Assembly: GCA_023413135.1 (NCBI GenBank)
Contig: JAEZQK010000035.1
Location: 48,938-112,937, forward strand
Origin: Bacillota bacterium
GTDB lineage: Bacteria; Bacillota; Clostridia; Christensenellales; Aristaeellaceae
Direction: 5' to 3'
DNA: 64,000 bases
Shown here: piece after piece, positions 34,589-43,131 of the stretch
Position numbering within the stretch: position 1 is the first letter of the stretch
Layout of the letters: every line of letters starts with the position of its first letter
Notes under the pieces: model-generated
What the model saw: the letters and a program-made list of their open reading frames with translations, nothing else
What the model was told of the DNA's origin: nothing
The model's database searches: none
Position numbers and translations under genes: made by a program

Positions 34589-35907
34589 GCAAATTGTCCA
34601 TCAAAGCAAGGATAACCGTATGGTATACCGTTTTCCTGGTGATCGTCGTGGCTTGCGTGCTTTTGTTCCTTTTTTCGATGGGCGACTACCAAACCAAAGA
34701 AAACGCAAAATCGGAGCTCATGGAAGCCGTTTCGGAAGCGATGAAGGATATCGATTTTGACGATGGTGATCTGGAGACGGACGATATTGACTTTTTAAGC
34801 CACGGCATGTACCTGACGGTCTACGACGGCCTTAACACTTTTCTGGATGGAAAAATGCCGAAGGATTTCCCTGCAAACGTAGCCTTCTCCAATCAGCAGA
34901 TGCGTACTGCCGGCGCGATGGGAAACAGTTGGTATGTCTATGATATTTCAAAGGATATTAAAGGCTATGGCACGGTTTGGGTACGCGGCATCGCCCCGCT
35001 GTCCCCGGCGGAAAGCGCTTTAGGCACGATGCTTCGCCTTGCCCTGATCACTCTGCCGTTCCTTGTACTGCTGGCCTCAGTGGGCGGATATCAAATTACG
35101 CGCCATGCTTTTTTGCCTGTCCGAAAAATTGTCAGGACCGCCGCACGCATCGGCGAAGGCCGTGACCTATCCAAACGTATTGGTCTTCCAAAGGAAGAGG
35201 ATGAAATCCATGATCTGGCGCATACCTTTGACGGTATGCTGGACCGGCTGGAGCTGTCTTTTGAAAAGGAAAAGCAGTTTACCGCCGATGCATCCCATGA
35301 GCTGCGCACACCGACCAGCGTGATCATCGCCCAGAGCGAATATGCCATAGAGCATCCGGACGCGGCACAGGAAGCGCTGCAGGTCATCCTCCAGCAGGCC
35401 CGCAAGACATCCGCCCTCATCTCCCAGCTTTTGATGCTGGCCAGATCAGACAGGCAAAGCCTTCAAATGGAAACGCTCAACCTTTCCGAGTTGATGGAGA
35501 TGGTCGTTTTACAGCAGCGGGAAGTGGCGGAGGAAAAAGGAATCAGGATTGATATGGATATAGAACCCGGCCTATCCATCACCGGCGATGAGACGCTGCT
35601 GATGCGGATGATGATCAACCTTATTGACAACGCCGTAAAGTTTGGCAAGCAGAATATTCAGGTTTCACTGCACCGAAAAGATGGCCGGCTTGCCGGCTGC
35701 GTTGCAGATGACGGCGACGGAATCCCCGAAGCGGAACAGAAGCGTATCTGGGACCGCTTCTATCAGGTCAATCCATCCCGCAGCGGGGAGGGTGCCGGGC
35801 TTGGTCTTTCGATGGTCCGCTGGATTGTGGAAGCGCATCACGGGCAGATCGATGTAGCAAGCGCCCCGGGAAAGGGCAGCTCTTTTCAATTCGTCTTTCC
35901 TGCTTAA
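34585..35907 (+). CDS. sensor histidine kinase
   Basis: A 440-residue membrane kinase. Segment 1 is residues about 11-31, an extracytoplasmic sensor of ~115 residues follows (acidic DIDFDDGDLETDD start), segment 2 is about 148-168, then HAMP (to about 225), HisKA with phospho-His238 (DASHELRTP) and HATPase_c with NLIDNAVKFG, DDGDGIPE, FYQ and GAGLGLSMVR. The sensor domain is not a family I recognise; its acidic cluster could bind cations or cationic peptides (inference). Partner of the regulator encoded just upstream. Confidence 0.95.
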   Translation: MSKLSIKARITVWYTVFLVIVVACVLLFLFSMGDYQTKENAKSELMEAVSEAMKDIDFDDGDLETDDIDFLSHGMYLTVYDGLNTFLDGKMPKDFPANVAFSNQQMRTAGAMGNSWYVYDISKDIKGYGTVWVRGIAPLSPAESALGTMLRLALITLPFLVLLASVGGYQITRHAFLPVRKIVRTAARIGEGRDLSKRIGLPKEEDEIHDLAHTFDGMLDRLELSFEKEKQFTADASHELRTPTSVIIAQSEYAIEHPDAAQEALQVILQQARKTSALISQLLMLARSDRQSLQMETLNLSELMEMVVLQQREVAEEKGIRIDMDIEPGLSITGDETLLMRMMINLIDNAVKFGKQNIQVSLHRKDGRLAGCVADDGDGIPEAEQKRIWDRFYQVNPSRSGEGAGLGLSMVRWIVEAHHGQIDVASAPGKGSSFQFVFPA

Positions 35908-35967
35908 TGTGACGTTAATTTAGATCGTATATCCTCCTGTCAGTACCTTAAGCGGGAGGTTCTTCAA

Positions 35968-37137
35968 ATGATTCGAAAAATTTTGCATAGGTTAGGGACA
36001 ATCTCGCTGGCGCTGATGCTGATTGTATTGCCGGGAACCATTGATGCATCATACGCCCCAGGAACAGACGCGGCCGTTCGGATTTTATTCATCAACGTGG
36101 GCAAGGCGGACGCCATACTGATCAGCACCGATACCAGGAATTACCTTGTGGATACAGGTGAAAAGTCCTCGGCGCCCAAGCTGATCGGCGCGCTGAACGC
36201 CATGGGGGTCACGTCGCTTGACGGTGTATTCCTCACACATACCCACAGCGACCATATTGGCGGAATGGATGCGCTTGCCCAAAATGTTAAGATCGGCATG
36301 CTCTATAGCGCGGAATTCACCGAACTGACGAAAAAAGGAAAAAATAAACATGAGGAAATCGCCTCCAAGCATGGTCTGAATCTGCAAAAGCTGGCGGCTG
36401 GAACGATCATTCCTCTGGACAATGGCGTTGAGGCGGAGGTGCTCGGCCCGCTGGTGCTCAATCAGGAGGATGACAACGACAATTCCCTGGTGCTGCGCCT
36501 GAAGGCAAACGGAAAAACGGTGCTGCTAACCGGCGACATGCAATTTGCCGAGGAGTCCACACTTCTTCAAAGCGGCGCTGACGTTTCTGCTAACGTTTTA
36601 AAGGTTGGTAACCACGGAAATCCCGACGCGACATCGGATCAGTTTGCCAAGGCGGTATCGCCGCAAATTGCGGTGATCACAACGGATACCACCGTGGACG
36701 CCGATTCGGCCAATCCCCGTGTTTTGTCTGCTCTCAGTGGGGCGGAGATTTATATCACGGAGGATTTCCCTATTGGCGTGCTTCTGGAAATACGGCATGA
36801 CGGTGAAATAAAGATTACCGCTCCAACAGTAACGCATGAATCCGCCAAGCTGTCGATCACGGAGATCAACAAGGAAGCGCAAACGATCACGATTCAAAAC
36901 GACGGAGATTGCTCGGACATTTCAGGCTATATGATATTTTCGCAAAAGGGCGGAGAGCTCTATGTCTTCCCCAGCGGTACGGTTCTGGCCCCGGGGCAGA
37001 CAATACGCTTAGCCGGCGAAGGCGGCACAGGCGATTTCATTTGGCAGGAAGAAACCAAACCCTGGAATCAGAAGAAGGAAGATACCGCGGTTCTTTATGA
37101 CCGGTATGGAAATGAGATCTTAAGAAAAGCCAAGTAG
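35968..37137 (+). CDS. exported metallo-beta-lactamase-fold protein fused to a lamin-tail domain
   Basis: A 389-residue protein: signal peptide or anchor (about 1-28), a ComEC/Rec2-type metallo-beta-lactamase domain (about 36-270) with LFINVGKADAILI, VDTGEKSS, the metal motif THTHSDHIGG, LTGDM and VGNHGN, then a C-terminal Ig-like lamin-tail domain (about 290-385: LSITEINKEAQTITIQNDG, GYMIFS, GTVLAPGQTIRL, DTAVLYDRYGNEI). Related extracellular proteins may act on nucleic acid outside the cell. It begins 60 bases after the kinase gene on the same strand, so it probably belongs to that operon. Confidence 0.85.
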   Translation: MIRKILHRLGTISLALMLIVLPGTIDASYAPGTDAAVRILFINVGKADAILISTDTRNYLVDTGEKSSAPKLIGALNAMGVTSLDGVFLTHTHSDHIGGMDALAQNVKIGMLYSAEFTELTKKGKNKHEEIASKHGLNLQKLAAGTIIPLDNGVEAEVLGPLVLNQEDDNDNSLVLRLKANGKTVLLTGDMQFAEESTLLQSGADVSANVLKVGNHGNPDATSDQFAKAVSPQIAVITTDTTVDADSANPRVLSALSGAEIYITEDFPIGVLLEIRHDGEIKITAPTVTHESAKLSITEINKEAQTITIQNDGDCSDISGYMIFSQKGGELYVFPSGTVLAPGQTIRLAGEGGTGDFIWQEETKPWNQKKEDTAVLYDRYGNEILRKAK

Positions 37138-37160
37138 TGATAACGAACACTTCATATAAA

Positions 37161-37201
37161 CAGTGGACGGCTTCTTCACAATAGGAGGAAGCCGTCCACT
37201 G
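37161..37201. terminator. bidirectional terminator between MBL-fold and NAGPA-like genes
   Basis: A perfect 14-bp stem (37161-37174 with 37188-37201) and a 13-base loop between convergent genes. Confidence 0.8.
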
Positions 37202-37223
37202 TATTCTATGGTATTGTATTGCT

Positions 37224-38315
37224 TTAGTCTTCCCAGGACGCCACCTGTTCGGAGCGTCCGATGCCGATGATCTCCGTCGTGCTGCGGGGAGATGTTTTTC
37301 CGCCGGCGTAGGAACCGATTCGTGTCACCTGCTTGCCCATGAACAGCATCACCGCCGTCTGGCCGCCATCCAGGTTAAGGGCGGTTTGACAGCCTCCCGC
37401 CAGCATCATATCCATCAATTCGGGTACGCTGACGCCCACGCTTTCCTTTTTCAGCCTGGCTTCCACCAGCACAGCATAATAGTGGCCGGGCTCGATCATG
37501 CCGATGGCGCAGCGGGGCTGGCTGGACTTGCCGTAGCCGAACTCCAGCACATCGGGATTGGTTTTCCCATCCCGAACCAGGATTGGGCCAAAAGCAAACA
37601 CATCCTTTGCGCCCATGTCCAGATATTGCTGGGCGGTCAGCTCGTCGGAGCGGTATACCTTCATGGAACCGTCCGGCAAAAGAGCCAGCGTATCCAGTGT
37701 GGGAAAGCGGAACCTGGGATACACAGATGTCTTTTCGCTGATTATTTGACCGTCCCTGATGATGATACCCACCATCAGCGTTCCCTCTCTGGCAGTGCGG
37801 TAGGTGTAATAATCGGTGTTCATGCCGAACACCACCTTGTTTTCCGCAGCAATGCGCTCCGGCTCCACATGCTTTGCCTTGCCCCATTTTTCCTTGTCAA
37901 AGGGGACTGCGGCAAACTTTTCACCCGCCTCAATATCGCTCCAGATGTGGGCTTCATACCAAACCAAGACTTTGTTGGGATCGTTTACCCGCTCGATTTG
38001 GACCTTCAGCGTGGGGGAAGCGTACATCCACAACCCTTCCTCCACGTTTTCATACACGAATTCCCCTTCCGTAAGGAATCCCTTTTCATTGGTGGGGGGC
38101 AGGGTGGGGAAATTCACCGGCCGGATGGTCGGCTTGGGCGTGGCGGTGGGCTTGGGCGTTCTGGTAGGCTTAGGCGTTCTGGTGGGTTTGGGCGTGGCGG
38201 CAGCCCTTATTCTGATGGTGGAAGGCACGGGAGCATTTGCAAGGGCCAGCGCCCCCATGGGCAGCAGCAAGAGCAAAGTCATAAGCAGCGCAGGAATCCA
38301 TTTTTTACATTGCAT
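37224..38315 (-). CDS. secreted phosphodiester glycosidase (NAGPA) domain protein
   Basis: A 363-residue exported protein. A signal peptide (about 1-27) leads to a Thr-Pro-Lys linker with repeated TPKPTR units (about 40-63), then an NAGPA domain (PF09992; about 95-355) with VVFGMNTDYYT, GIIIRDGQII, FAFGPILVRDGK, RCAIGMIEPGHYYAVLVEA and CQTALNLDGGQTAVMLF, the family signature. These domains hydrolyse sugar-phosphodiesters or act on glycopolymers in bacteria. Last gene of a leftward operon of secreted proteins (26-base gap from the PIG-L gene). The Thr/Pro linker suggests display at the wall. Confidence 0.88.
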   Translation of the reverse strand: MQCKKWIPALLMTLLLLLPMGALALANAPVPSTIRIRAAATPKPTRTPKPTRTPKPTATPKPTIRPVNFPTLPPTNEKGFLTEGEFVYENVEEGLWMYASPTLKVQIERVNDPNKVLVWYEAHIWSDIEAGEKFAAVPFDKEKWGKAKHVEPERIAAENKVVFGMNTDYYTYRTAREGTLMVGIIIRDGQIISEKTSVYPRFRFPTLDTLALLPDGSMKVYRSDELTAQQYLDMGAKDVFAFGPILVRDGKTNPDVLEFGYGKSSQPRCAIGMIEPGHYYAVLVEARLKKESVGVSVPELMDMMLAGGCQTALNLDGGQTAVMLFMGKQVTRIGSYAGGKTSPRSTTEIIGIGRSEQVASWED

Positions 38316-38341
38316 GGCCGAAATGAAACCTCCGTCCGTCT

Positions 38342-39562
38342 TTATTGTATGTTTTGAATGTTCTCAAAAAAATCATTCTTAGCAACATCCGGCCCTACCA
38401 GGGAGCGGTACAGCCCGAAGCGGTTGCAGGCAAATTCCCCTTCGTCGGTAACCTCAAAATCCTTTCCGATCACCGCGGAGCCCGCGTTCTGCTGGGTCAC
38501 GTGGAATGTATAGGCCTCCATTGCGGCTTGCAGCGGTGAACGGCCTGAAAGGGCAGGATCGGGGATCCGCCAGTCCATTTCGATGCCATTCTCCGGGTAC
38601 AGGTGCAGATACAGCTTGGATACTTCCCATGTGCCGTACTGATTTGCGGAGGCAGGGTCGGCGGTAGGATCGGCCGCATGCTTCACGCACCAGATGGCTG
38701 CATCGGCGCATACCCGGTGGGCGCCGTGGCCATATTCCCCGTTCACATCATGGGTCACCACCACGGCCGGCTTCAAACTGCGGATGACGCCCATCACATA
38801 GGCCTGCACCTTCTCCTTGCCGCCCCACTTTGAGTAACCGTCCTTCAACTTCGAGCTAAAGACATCCCGGAAAGGGCCGATCAGGGGATATGTACGCACG
38901 CCCATGGACCACAGACCGTTTAACAGCTCACTGCTCCTGGTAGTGTTGGAAGGCGTCAGGTAGCAGGCAACCACCCTCTTTTTCAGCGATACCGCGTAAT
39001 GGGGGATGGTGCCGCCCATGAACAAAAGCTCGTCGTCGGGATGCGCTACCAGCACCAGCAGATCCGCCTGCTCCCCCGTGGGTTCCCATTTTTGTACCCA
39101 GTCCGGCACTTCCCCCGGGCCGAACAGGAACAGCTCGTTGATCAAAAGGGAGGTTTTTTTCGCATCCGTCACAGCGATGCGCAATTTGGCAACAGGGCTT
39201 TGCAACTGAACATACGCGTGCAGGAAGCTTGTGCCGCCGGTTACCAGCGTGACCCATTGGTCCCCCTTCAGCGTCTGCACTTCCCAGGCAGCAGGCATCC
39301 TTCCAAAGCAAATATACAGGGAGGCGCAAGGCTTATCCCGGGGGAGCAGCGCCTGCACATAGGGGTTTTTGCGGGATGCGGTTTCCCAGGGAGTGGTATA
39401 TTTCCGGTCGGAGATGGATTTGAGGCCATGCTTGGGGGAACGGGGAGAGATTTCGGCCAATGCGGTAATATCCTCCGCACCGGCCGGCTCTGCAAGGCTT
39501 TGGGCTGGGATCAAACCCGCCAGCAGGACCGCACAAAGCAAAAAACAGGCAAGTCTTTTCAT
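38342..39562 (-). CDS. secreted PIG-L family deacetylase with an N-terminal discoidin-like domain
   Basis: A 406-residue protein with a signal peptide (about 1-24), a beta-sandwich like coagulation factor 5/8 or NPCBM domains (about 40-155: SISDRKYTTPWE, ASLYICFGRMPAAWEVQTL, LLINELFLFG), and a PIG-L/LmbE domain (about 170-390). Zinc motif HPDDE and the distal His in EYGHGAHRVC are present. PIG-L enzymes remove N-acetyl groups from sugars; the outside location suggests a wall glycan or polysaccharide substrate. It lies between the DUF6273-like and NAGPA genes, with short gaps. Confidence 0.88.
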   Translation of the reverse strand: MKRLACFLLCAVLLAGLIPAQSLAEPAGAEDITALAEISPRSPKHGLKSISDRKYTTPWETASRKNPYVQALLPRDKPCASLYICFGRMPAAWEVQTLKGDQWVTLVTGGTSFLHAYVQLQSPVAKLRIAVTDAKKTSLLINELFLFGPGEVPDWVQKWEPTGEQADLLVLVAHPDDELLFMGGTIPHYAVSLKKRVVACYLTPSNTTRSSELLNGLWSMGVRTYPLIGPFRDVFSSKLKDGYSKWGGKEKVQAYVMGVIRSLKPAVVVTHDVNGEYGHGAHRVCADAAIWCVKHAADPTADPASANQYGTWEVSKLYLHLYPENGIEMDWRIPDPALSGRSPLQAAMEAYTFHVTQQNAGSAVIGKDFEVTDEGEFACNRFGLYRSLVGPDVAKNDFFENIQNIQ

Positions 39563-39583
39563 TGTGTCCCTTCCTTACAGCCT

Positions 39584-40306
39584 TTAATGACTTAGGAACG
39601 TAAAGGGCGATTCCAATGTGCCTTCGCCGGAAGCGATTTCTGCCGTGGCAAGATCCAAACGGCAGGAGGGCCGCCAGCCTACATCCTCCACCACCACCCG
39701 AATATAGCCCAGGTTGCCTTTTACCTTGGTGCACCTGGCTCCGGAAATGAGGGTGGTGGACTGGCTGCGGGTCCAGTAAGGGCTGAACTTGGTTGAATAC
39801 TTGAACAACCCGTTGGCCAGTGCATACGGTGTACCCTTGCCCATGCGGGATTTGTTATCACGAAAGCCGTAGGCCTTATTGGAAAGGTCTTCCCCCGAGG
39901 GAAGAAAAACAGTCCCAAGCTCCTCGCTGCCTATGAGCATCGCCTGTTCGCCCTCTACAAAAGCTTCCGGCAAGAAGGTTTCATTCAAAAAATCGTACAT
40001 ATCCGTCAGGTTCCACACGCCGCCGAAATCCACATAATCTTCGTATACAGGGTGGACGCGGCGGGCCCCAAGCACATATTCGCTGAGCAGCAGCGCTTCC
40101 TTGCCATCTGCGCTCAGAACGCGCCAGAGGATAGGGGCAGCTTCTCCGGTTTCTTCCTGGGGCCAGGTGCCCAAGGCGATATATTGATAGCCCGCCTTGG
40201 TATCGTACCCCCGCAGGCCTTCCGCCAAGGCCGGCATGGGCAGCAGTACGGCCAGCAGTACGGCCAGCAGGCACAGCGCCAGCGCCTGGCGTATGAACAG
40301 TTTCAT
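39584..40306 (-). CDS. secreted DUF6273-like protein
   Basis: A 240-residue exported protein. After a signal peptide (about 1-29, ALAEG) comes a domain with YQYIALGTWPQEE, PILWRVLSADGKEALLLSEYVL, WNLTDMYDFLNETFL, GSEELGTVFLPS and YWTRSQ, the pattern of DUF6273, an extracellular domain of unknown function common in Clostridia. ATG 40306 has GGAGGG upstream. It is followed after 21 bases by the PIG-L gene, so the two are probably co-expressed. Confidence 0.75.
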   Translation of the reverse strand: MKLFIRQALALCLLAVLLAVLLPMPALAEGLRGYDTKAGYQYIALGTWPQEETGEAAPILWRVLSADGKEALLLSEYVLGARRVHPVYEDYVDFGGVWNLTDMYDFLNETFLPEAFVEGEQAMLIGSEELGTVFLPSGEDLSNKAYGFRDNKSRMGKGTPYALANGLFKYSTKFSPYWTRSQSTTLISGARCTKVKGNLGYIRVVVEDVGWRPSCRLDLATAEIASGEGTLESPFTFLSH

Positions 40307-40413
40307 GAATGATCCCTCCAGCACATTTCAAAGCTCACATGTATAGATGATATCCATAAAAGAAAACCCTGTAAAGGGCTTTCAGGTAAATATTACATTT
40401 TTTATCAGCCTTT

Positions 40414-40657
40414 TCAGGGAGCAAGGCCCTTGCGCAGCGTGTATCCCATGGCTTTGAGCAGCACCTTGCTGCTGTAGGTGGTGCCGGTGACCGTATCCAC
40501 CTGAAGCGGGTCAAACTGAACCACCTTATCCACCACGGCTTCGCCGGCACCGTCTTGGCCGTTTTGATGCTTCAAGATCCTGGCGGAGGCAATCGCATGG
40601 TCCTTCACCGTCACCTCCACCTGGGCCACCACGTATGATTTCCATTTTCCGTTTCAT
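40414..40657 (-). pseudogene. FMN-binding domain gene with a frameshift near its start
   Basis: Residues following the shift (VVAQVEVTVKDHAI, ILKHQNG, FDPLQVDTVTGTTYSSKVLLKAM) match the FMN_bind domain (PF04205), in which the Thr of the SGAT-like motif can carry FMN. The only start with a good ribosome site (GGAGG) is ATG 40657, but it is one base out of frame: MKRK then needs one A fewer in the AAAA run at 40645-40648 to reach WKSYVVAQVEV. Either a real frameshift, a sequencing error or slippage at the run. It follows the flavodoxin gene, a sensible redox partner. Confidence 0.6.
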
Positions 40658-40678
40658 GTGGTGCCTCCATCGCTCCCG

Positions 40679-41158
40679 TCATCCGATTTTGGAAAAGGAC
40701 TGAACCAGGTTTTCGATCTGTTCCTCCCGCCGGGAATTGGACCAATTGACGATGCCGGAGGCATATAAGGATGCACCCATCTGCTGGCAGGTACCCTTCA
40801 ATTGCCGCAGGGCACGGTTCCCGCCAAAGAGGGGATGGGCAAAAGATTGGGTGATAAAACAACCAACCTTTTTTCCTGAAAGCCTGGAAAGCCGGTCCAA
40901 ATAGGCATCCATGATCTTGGAGAGGGAAAAGCCCCATACCGGAGCGCCGAAAATCAGCGCGTCGTAAGCCAGGGGATCCGGCGGGTTGATCAGTTGAATG
41001 GGCTGCATGACCTGACCCTTGCTAATCTCCTCCTCATCCCGGGCGCTTACACGCTCAATGCGGCAGGTATGCCCCTGCTCCATCAGCTTTTTTTCCATTC
41101 TTTGTGCAACGGAAAGCGTGTGCCCGGTCAGGGAATGAACGAGAATACCGATATACAT
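40679..41158 (-). CDS. flavodoxin-family protein
   Basis: A 159-residue flavodoxin-fold protein. The FMN phosphate loop is HSLTGHTLSVAQRM (residues 8-21), and a second flavin loop is FGAPVWGFSLSKIMDAYLDRL. It is likely an electron carrier or NAD(P)H-dependent FMN oxidoreductase. ATG 41158 follows AAAGGAGA. The adjacent frameshifted FMN-binding gene starts about 20 bases after its stop, suggesting a former two-protein flavin electron-transfer unit. Confidence 0.85.
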   Translation of the reverse strand: MYIGILVHSLTGHTLSVAQRMEKKLMEQGHTCRIERVSARDEEEISKGQVMQPIQLINPPDPLAYDALIFGAPVWGFSLSKIMDAYLDRLSRLSGKKVGCFITQSFAHPLFGGNRALRQLKGTCQQMGASLYASGIVNWSNSRREEQIENLVQSFSKIG

Positions 41159-41214
41159 GGGAAATCTCCTTTCGTTTTAGGTTACCAAAGCATACAAGTA
41201 TCTCCCGAGAGCAA

Positions 41215-41679
41215 TTAAAATCTCATACCATACCGCTGCCATATGTTCGTCATCGCCGCCCACTCAAGCACCAGCTTCTGCCCTGGCGGGGTGCGCCAAT
41301 CCTTTTCAAGGGCGTCATGGCACTTTGGGCCCTGCCCACAGCGGTCATGATGGCAAAAGCGGCATTCCAGCGGCATAAAGCCGGTGCCGTGCAGCTGACA
41401 CAGGCCATTGGCCAGAAAGCAGCAGCCCCGGTAGGCATGATCCTGCAGCGCAAAATTGCCCTCACATCCGAAGAAAGCGGGGGCAAGCACGCCAAAGGAA
41501 AGATCCCTTGGCACCTCCAACATCATGCGCAGGGCATAACCGGCCTTGATGGCCAGGGCCGCTTCCTCCACCGTCCACCAGCCGGGGCGCATGCAATACG
41601 CCTTGCAGACATCACAGCCGCAGGGCGGGGAAGGAGGAAACGCTTGTCTTAGCGTCAGGGGCGGGCGCTCATGCTTCAT
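41215..41679 (-). CDS. cysteine-rich DUF3795-like protein
   Basis: A 154-residue protein with about twelve cysteines in clusters: CGCDVCKAYC near the start, FGCEGNF, GCCFLANGLCQLH, LECRFCHHDRCGQGPKCHD near the end. Spacing suggests zinc or iron-sulfur binding, similar to DUF3795/YkgJ-like proteins. ATG 41679 follows GGAGGGG; an upstream in-frame start at 41820 overlaps the acetyltransferase gene and has no ribosome site. No signal peptide. Function unknown. Confidence 0.7.
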   Translation of the reverse strand: MKHERPPLTLRQAFPPSPPCGCDVCKAYCMRPGWWTVEEAALAIKAGYALRMMLEVPRDLSFGVLAPAFFGCEGNFALQDHAYRGCCFLANGLCQLHGTGFMPLECRFCHHDRCGQGPKCHDALEKDWRTPPGQKLVLEWAAMTNIWQRYGMRF

Positions 41680-41716
41680 AACCTGGCCCCTCCGGGAAGC
41701 CATATGTCCTTTTGTA

Positions 41717-42148
41717 TCAGATGTTTTGATCGTTAAGACTCCTATTGCGGTAAACAAGATCGCCTCTTTGAGAAAAGCCCATGGATTCCCAGAATCGGTT
41801 TCCGCTTTCGTTGGCCGCAAACACTACCAAAGCCGCCTTCAAAATGCCCTCCGCTTCCAAAGCCTGAAGGGCGGATCGAACAAGCGCCCGGCCGATGCCC
41901 TGCCTGCGGAAATCCGGATGCACCGCCGCATGATAAATGTATCCTCTGCGGCCGTCATGGCCGCACAGGATGGCGCCAGCCAGAAAATCACCTTCCTCCG
42001 CAACAAAGCAGGAAGCGGGATTCCGGCCTAAGAACCTTCCGATGCCCGAGGGGGAATCGTCCAGGCTGCGCATGCCCATGCCGGGCGTTCCTGTCCACAG
42101 GGCATATACCCCGTCATAATCCTCCCTGGTCATGATTCGAATCCGCAT
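41717..42148 (-). CDS. GNAT-family N-acetyltransferase
   Basis: A 143-residue single-domain acetyltransferase. Motif A, VHPDFRRQGIGRALVRSAL, binds acetyl-CoA, and ANESGNRFWESMGFSQRG is motif B. Start 42148 follows GGGAGGGA. Its first 35 bases overlap the 3' end of the HAD phosphatase gene in another frame, so the two are coupled. Substrate (small molecule or protein N-terminus) is not predictable. Confidence 0.88.
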   Translation of the reverse strand: MRIRIMTREDYDGVYALWTGTPGMGMRSLDDSPSGIGRFLGRNPASCFVAEEGDFLAGAILCGHDGRRGYIYHAAVHPDFRRQGIGRALVRSALQALEAEGILKAALVVFAANESGNRFWESMGFSQRGDLVYRNRSLNDQNI

Positions 42149-42842
42149 ACAATCCCTCCCGGATGTAATCCACAGCATGATCCAGCGTATCAAAGGCGGG
42201 GTAATCAGCAACAGGCTCTTTCAAATGTACCAGCAGCGGGGAAATGTTCGCGTTCCGGGCCCCTTCCCCGTCGGCCACAGGGTTGTCACCGATCATAAAG
42301 CATATGCCGGGATGACCGGCTCTTTGAAGCGCGTGCTCAAAAATCTCCTTCCGGGGCTTGTCAAAGCCGATTTCCCCGGAAACGATGACATCCGTAAAGT
42401 ATGGCGTCAAAGCAAGATCGTGGAGCACCTTGCGCAAATCGGGATGGTTGTTGGAAACGATGTATTGTGAAAATCCCATTTCTCTGCACCGCTGCAAAAC
42501 GGGTAAGGTATCCTCATACAAAGCATAATTCTCCGGGAGCAAAAGGATGTCCCGGATGCTTCGGGCAGCCAGCTTAGCTATATCCTCCGGCGCGCCCAGT
42601 GCCAGGCAGACCTTTTCAAAATGACGGTACATGGTTTCCCACCAGTTATCCCCCGTCATACGGGAGTAATCCCTGTCAGGCGTATGCCAGGGAAAGCCGC
42701 TGCGCAGATGCGGGCGCACGTCCGAAAGCGTACAGGAACAGCCGGGCCATGCATCCTTCAGGGCGCGCAGCAGCGATGTGCTCCACAGATGCGGGCTTTT
42801 CACCAGCGTTCCGTCAAAATCCCAAAAAAGAGCCTTGTTCAT
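42114..42842 (-). CDS. HAD-superfamily hydrolase
   Basis: A 242-residue HAD phosphatase-like protein. Motif I is FWDFDGTLV (Asp nucleophile at residue 8 and Asp10), motif II is IVSNN, motif III Lys is in GFDKPRKEIFEHAL, motif IV is MIGDNPVADGEGARN. A helical cap lies between motifs I and II (residues about 15-100), subfamily I type like phosphoglycolate phosphatase. ATG 42842 follows GGAGAG. It is not close in sequence to beta-phosphoglucomutase, so it does not obviously complete the GH65 pathway. Confidence 0.88.
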   Translation of the reverse strand: MNKALFWDFDGTLVKSPHLWSTSLLRALKDAWPGCSCTLSDVRPHLRSGFPWHTPDRDYSRMTGDNWWETMYRHFEKVCLALGAPEDIAKLAARSIRDILLLPENYALYEDTLPVLQRCREMGFSQYIVSNNHPDLRKVLHDLALTPYFTDVIVSGEIGFDKPRKEIFEHALQRAGHPGICFMIGDNPVADGEGARNANISPLLVHLKEPVADYPAFDTLDHAVDYIREGLYADSNHDQGGL

Positions 42843-42920
42843 GGCACTCTCCTATACCAACTCAAAACATTTATGCATTGATAAGTCTGTTTCCGGCAGA
42901 TACAATAACTATCGATATTC

Positions 42921-42949
42921 GGTATAGGGGCAATTATCAATCGCCCGCC
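42921..42949 (+). repeat. degenerate copy of the GTAGGGGCGATT palindromic repeat
   Basis: GTATAGGGGCAATTATC followed by AATCGCCCGCC matches one arm of the perfect palindrome at 50120-50199 with three or four changes. It lies in the gap between the HAD and acetyltransferase genes. Confidence 0.5.
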
Positions 42950-43131
42950 ATCATGGATTTTTTTCAATATTTATTATTAAGATATGAAGAATTAAAATGT
43001 ATAAAATCCGTAGGCCTTTTTGAAAAAAGCGGCATCCCTGGGCACGATGTCATGGATATCCTGAATTTCATGGCTGATGTAACAGGGCAGCTCTCAGCCG
43101 GAATAGTAGGTGTTCCGGTCCCGTTCATAGA

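Noticed and set aside
42114..42842. HAD protein as the missing beta-phosphoglucomutase of the GH65 pathway
   Set aside because: It is 18 kb from the operon, grouped with an acetyltransferase, and the region after motif I does not look like beta-phosphoglucomutase.
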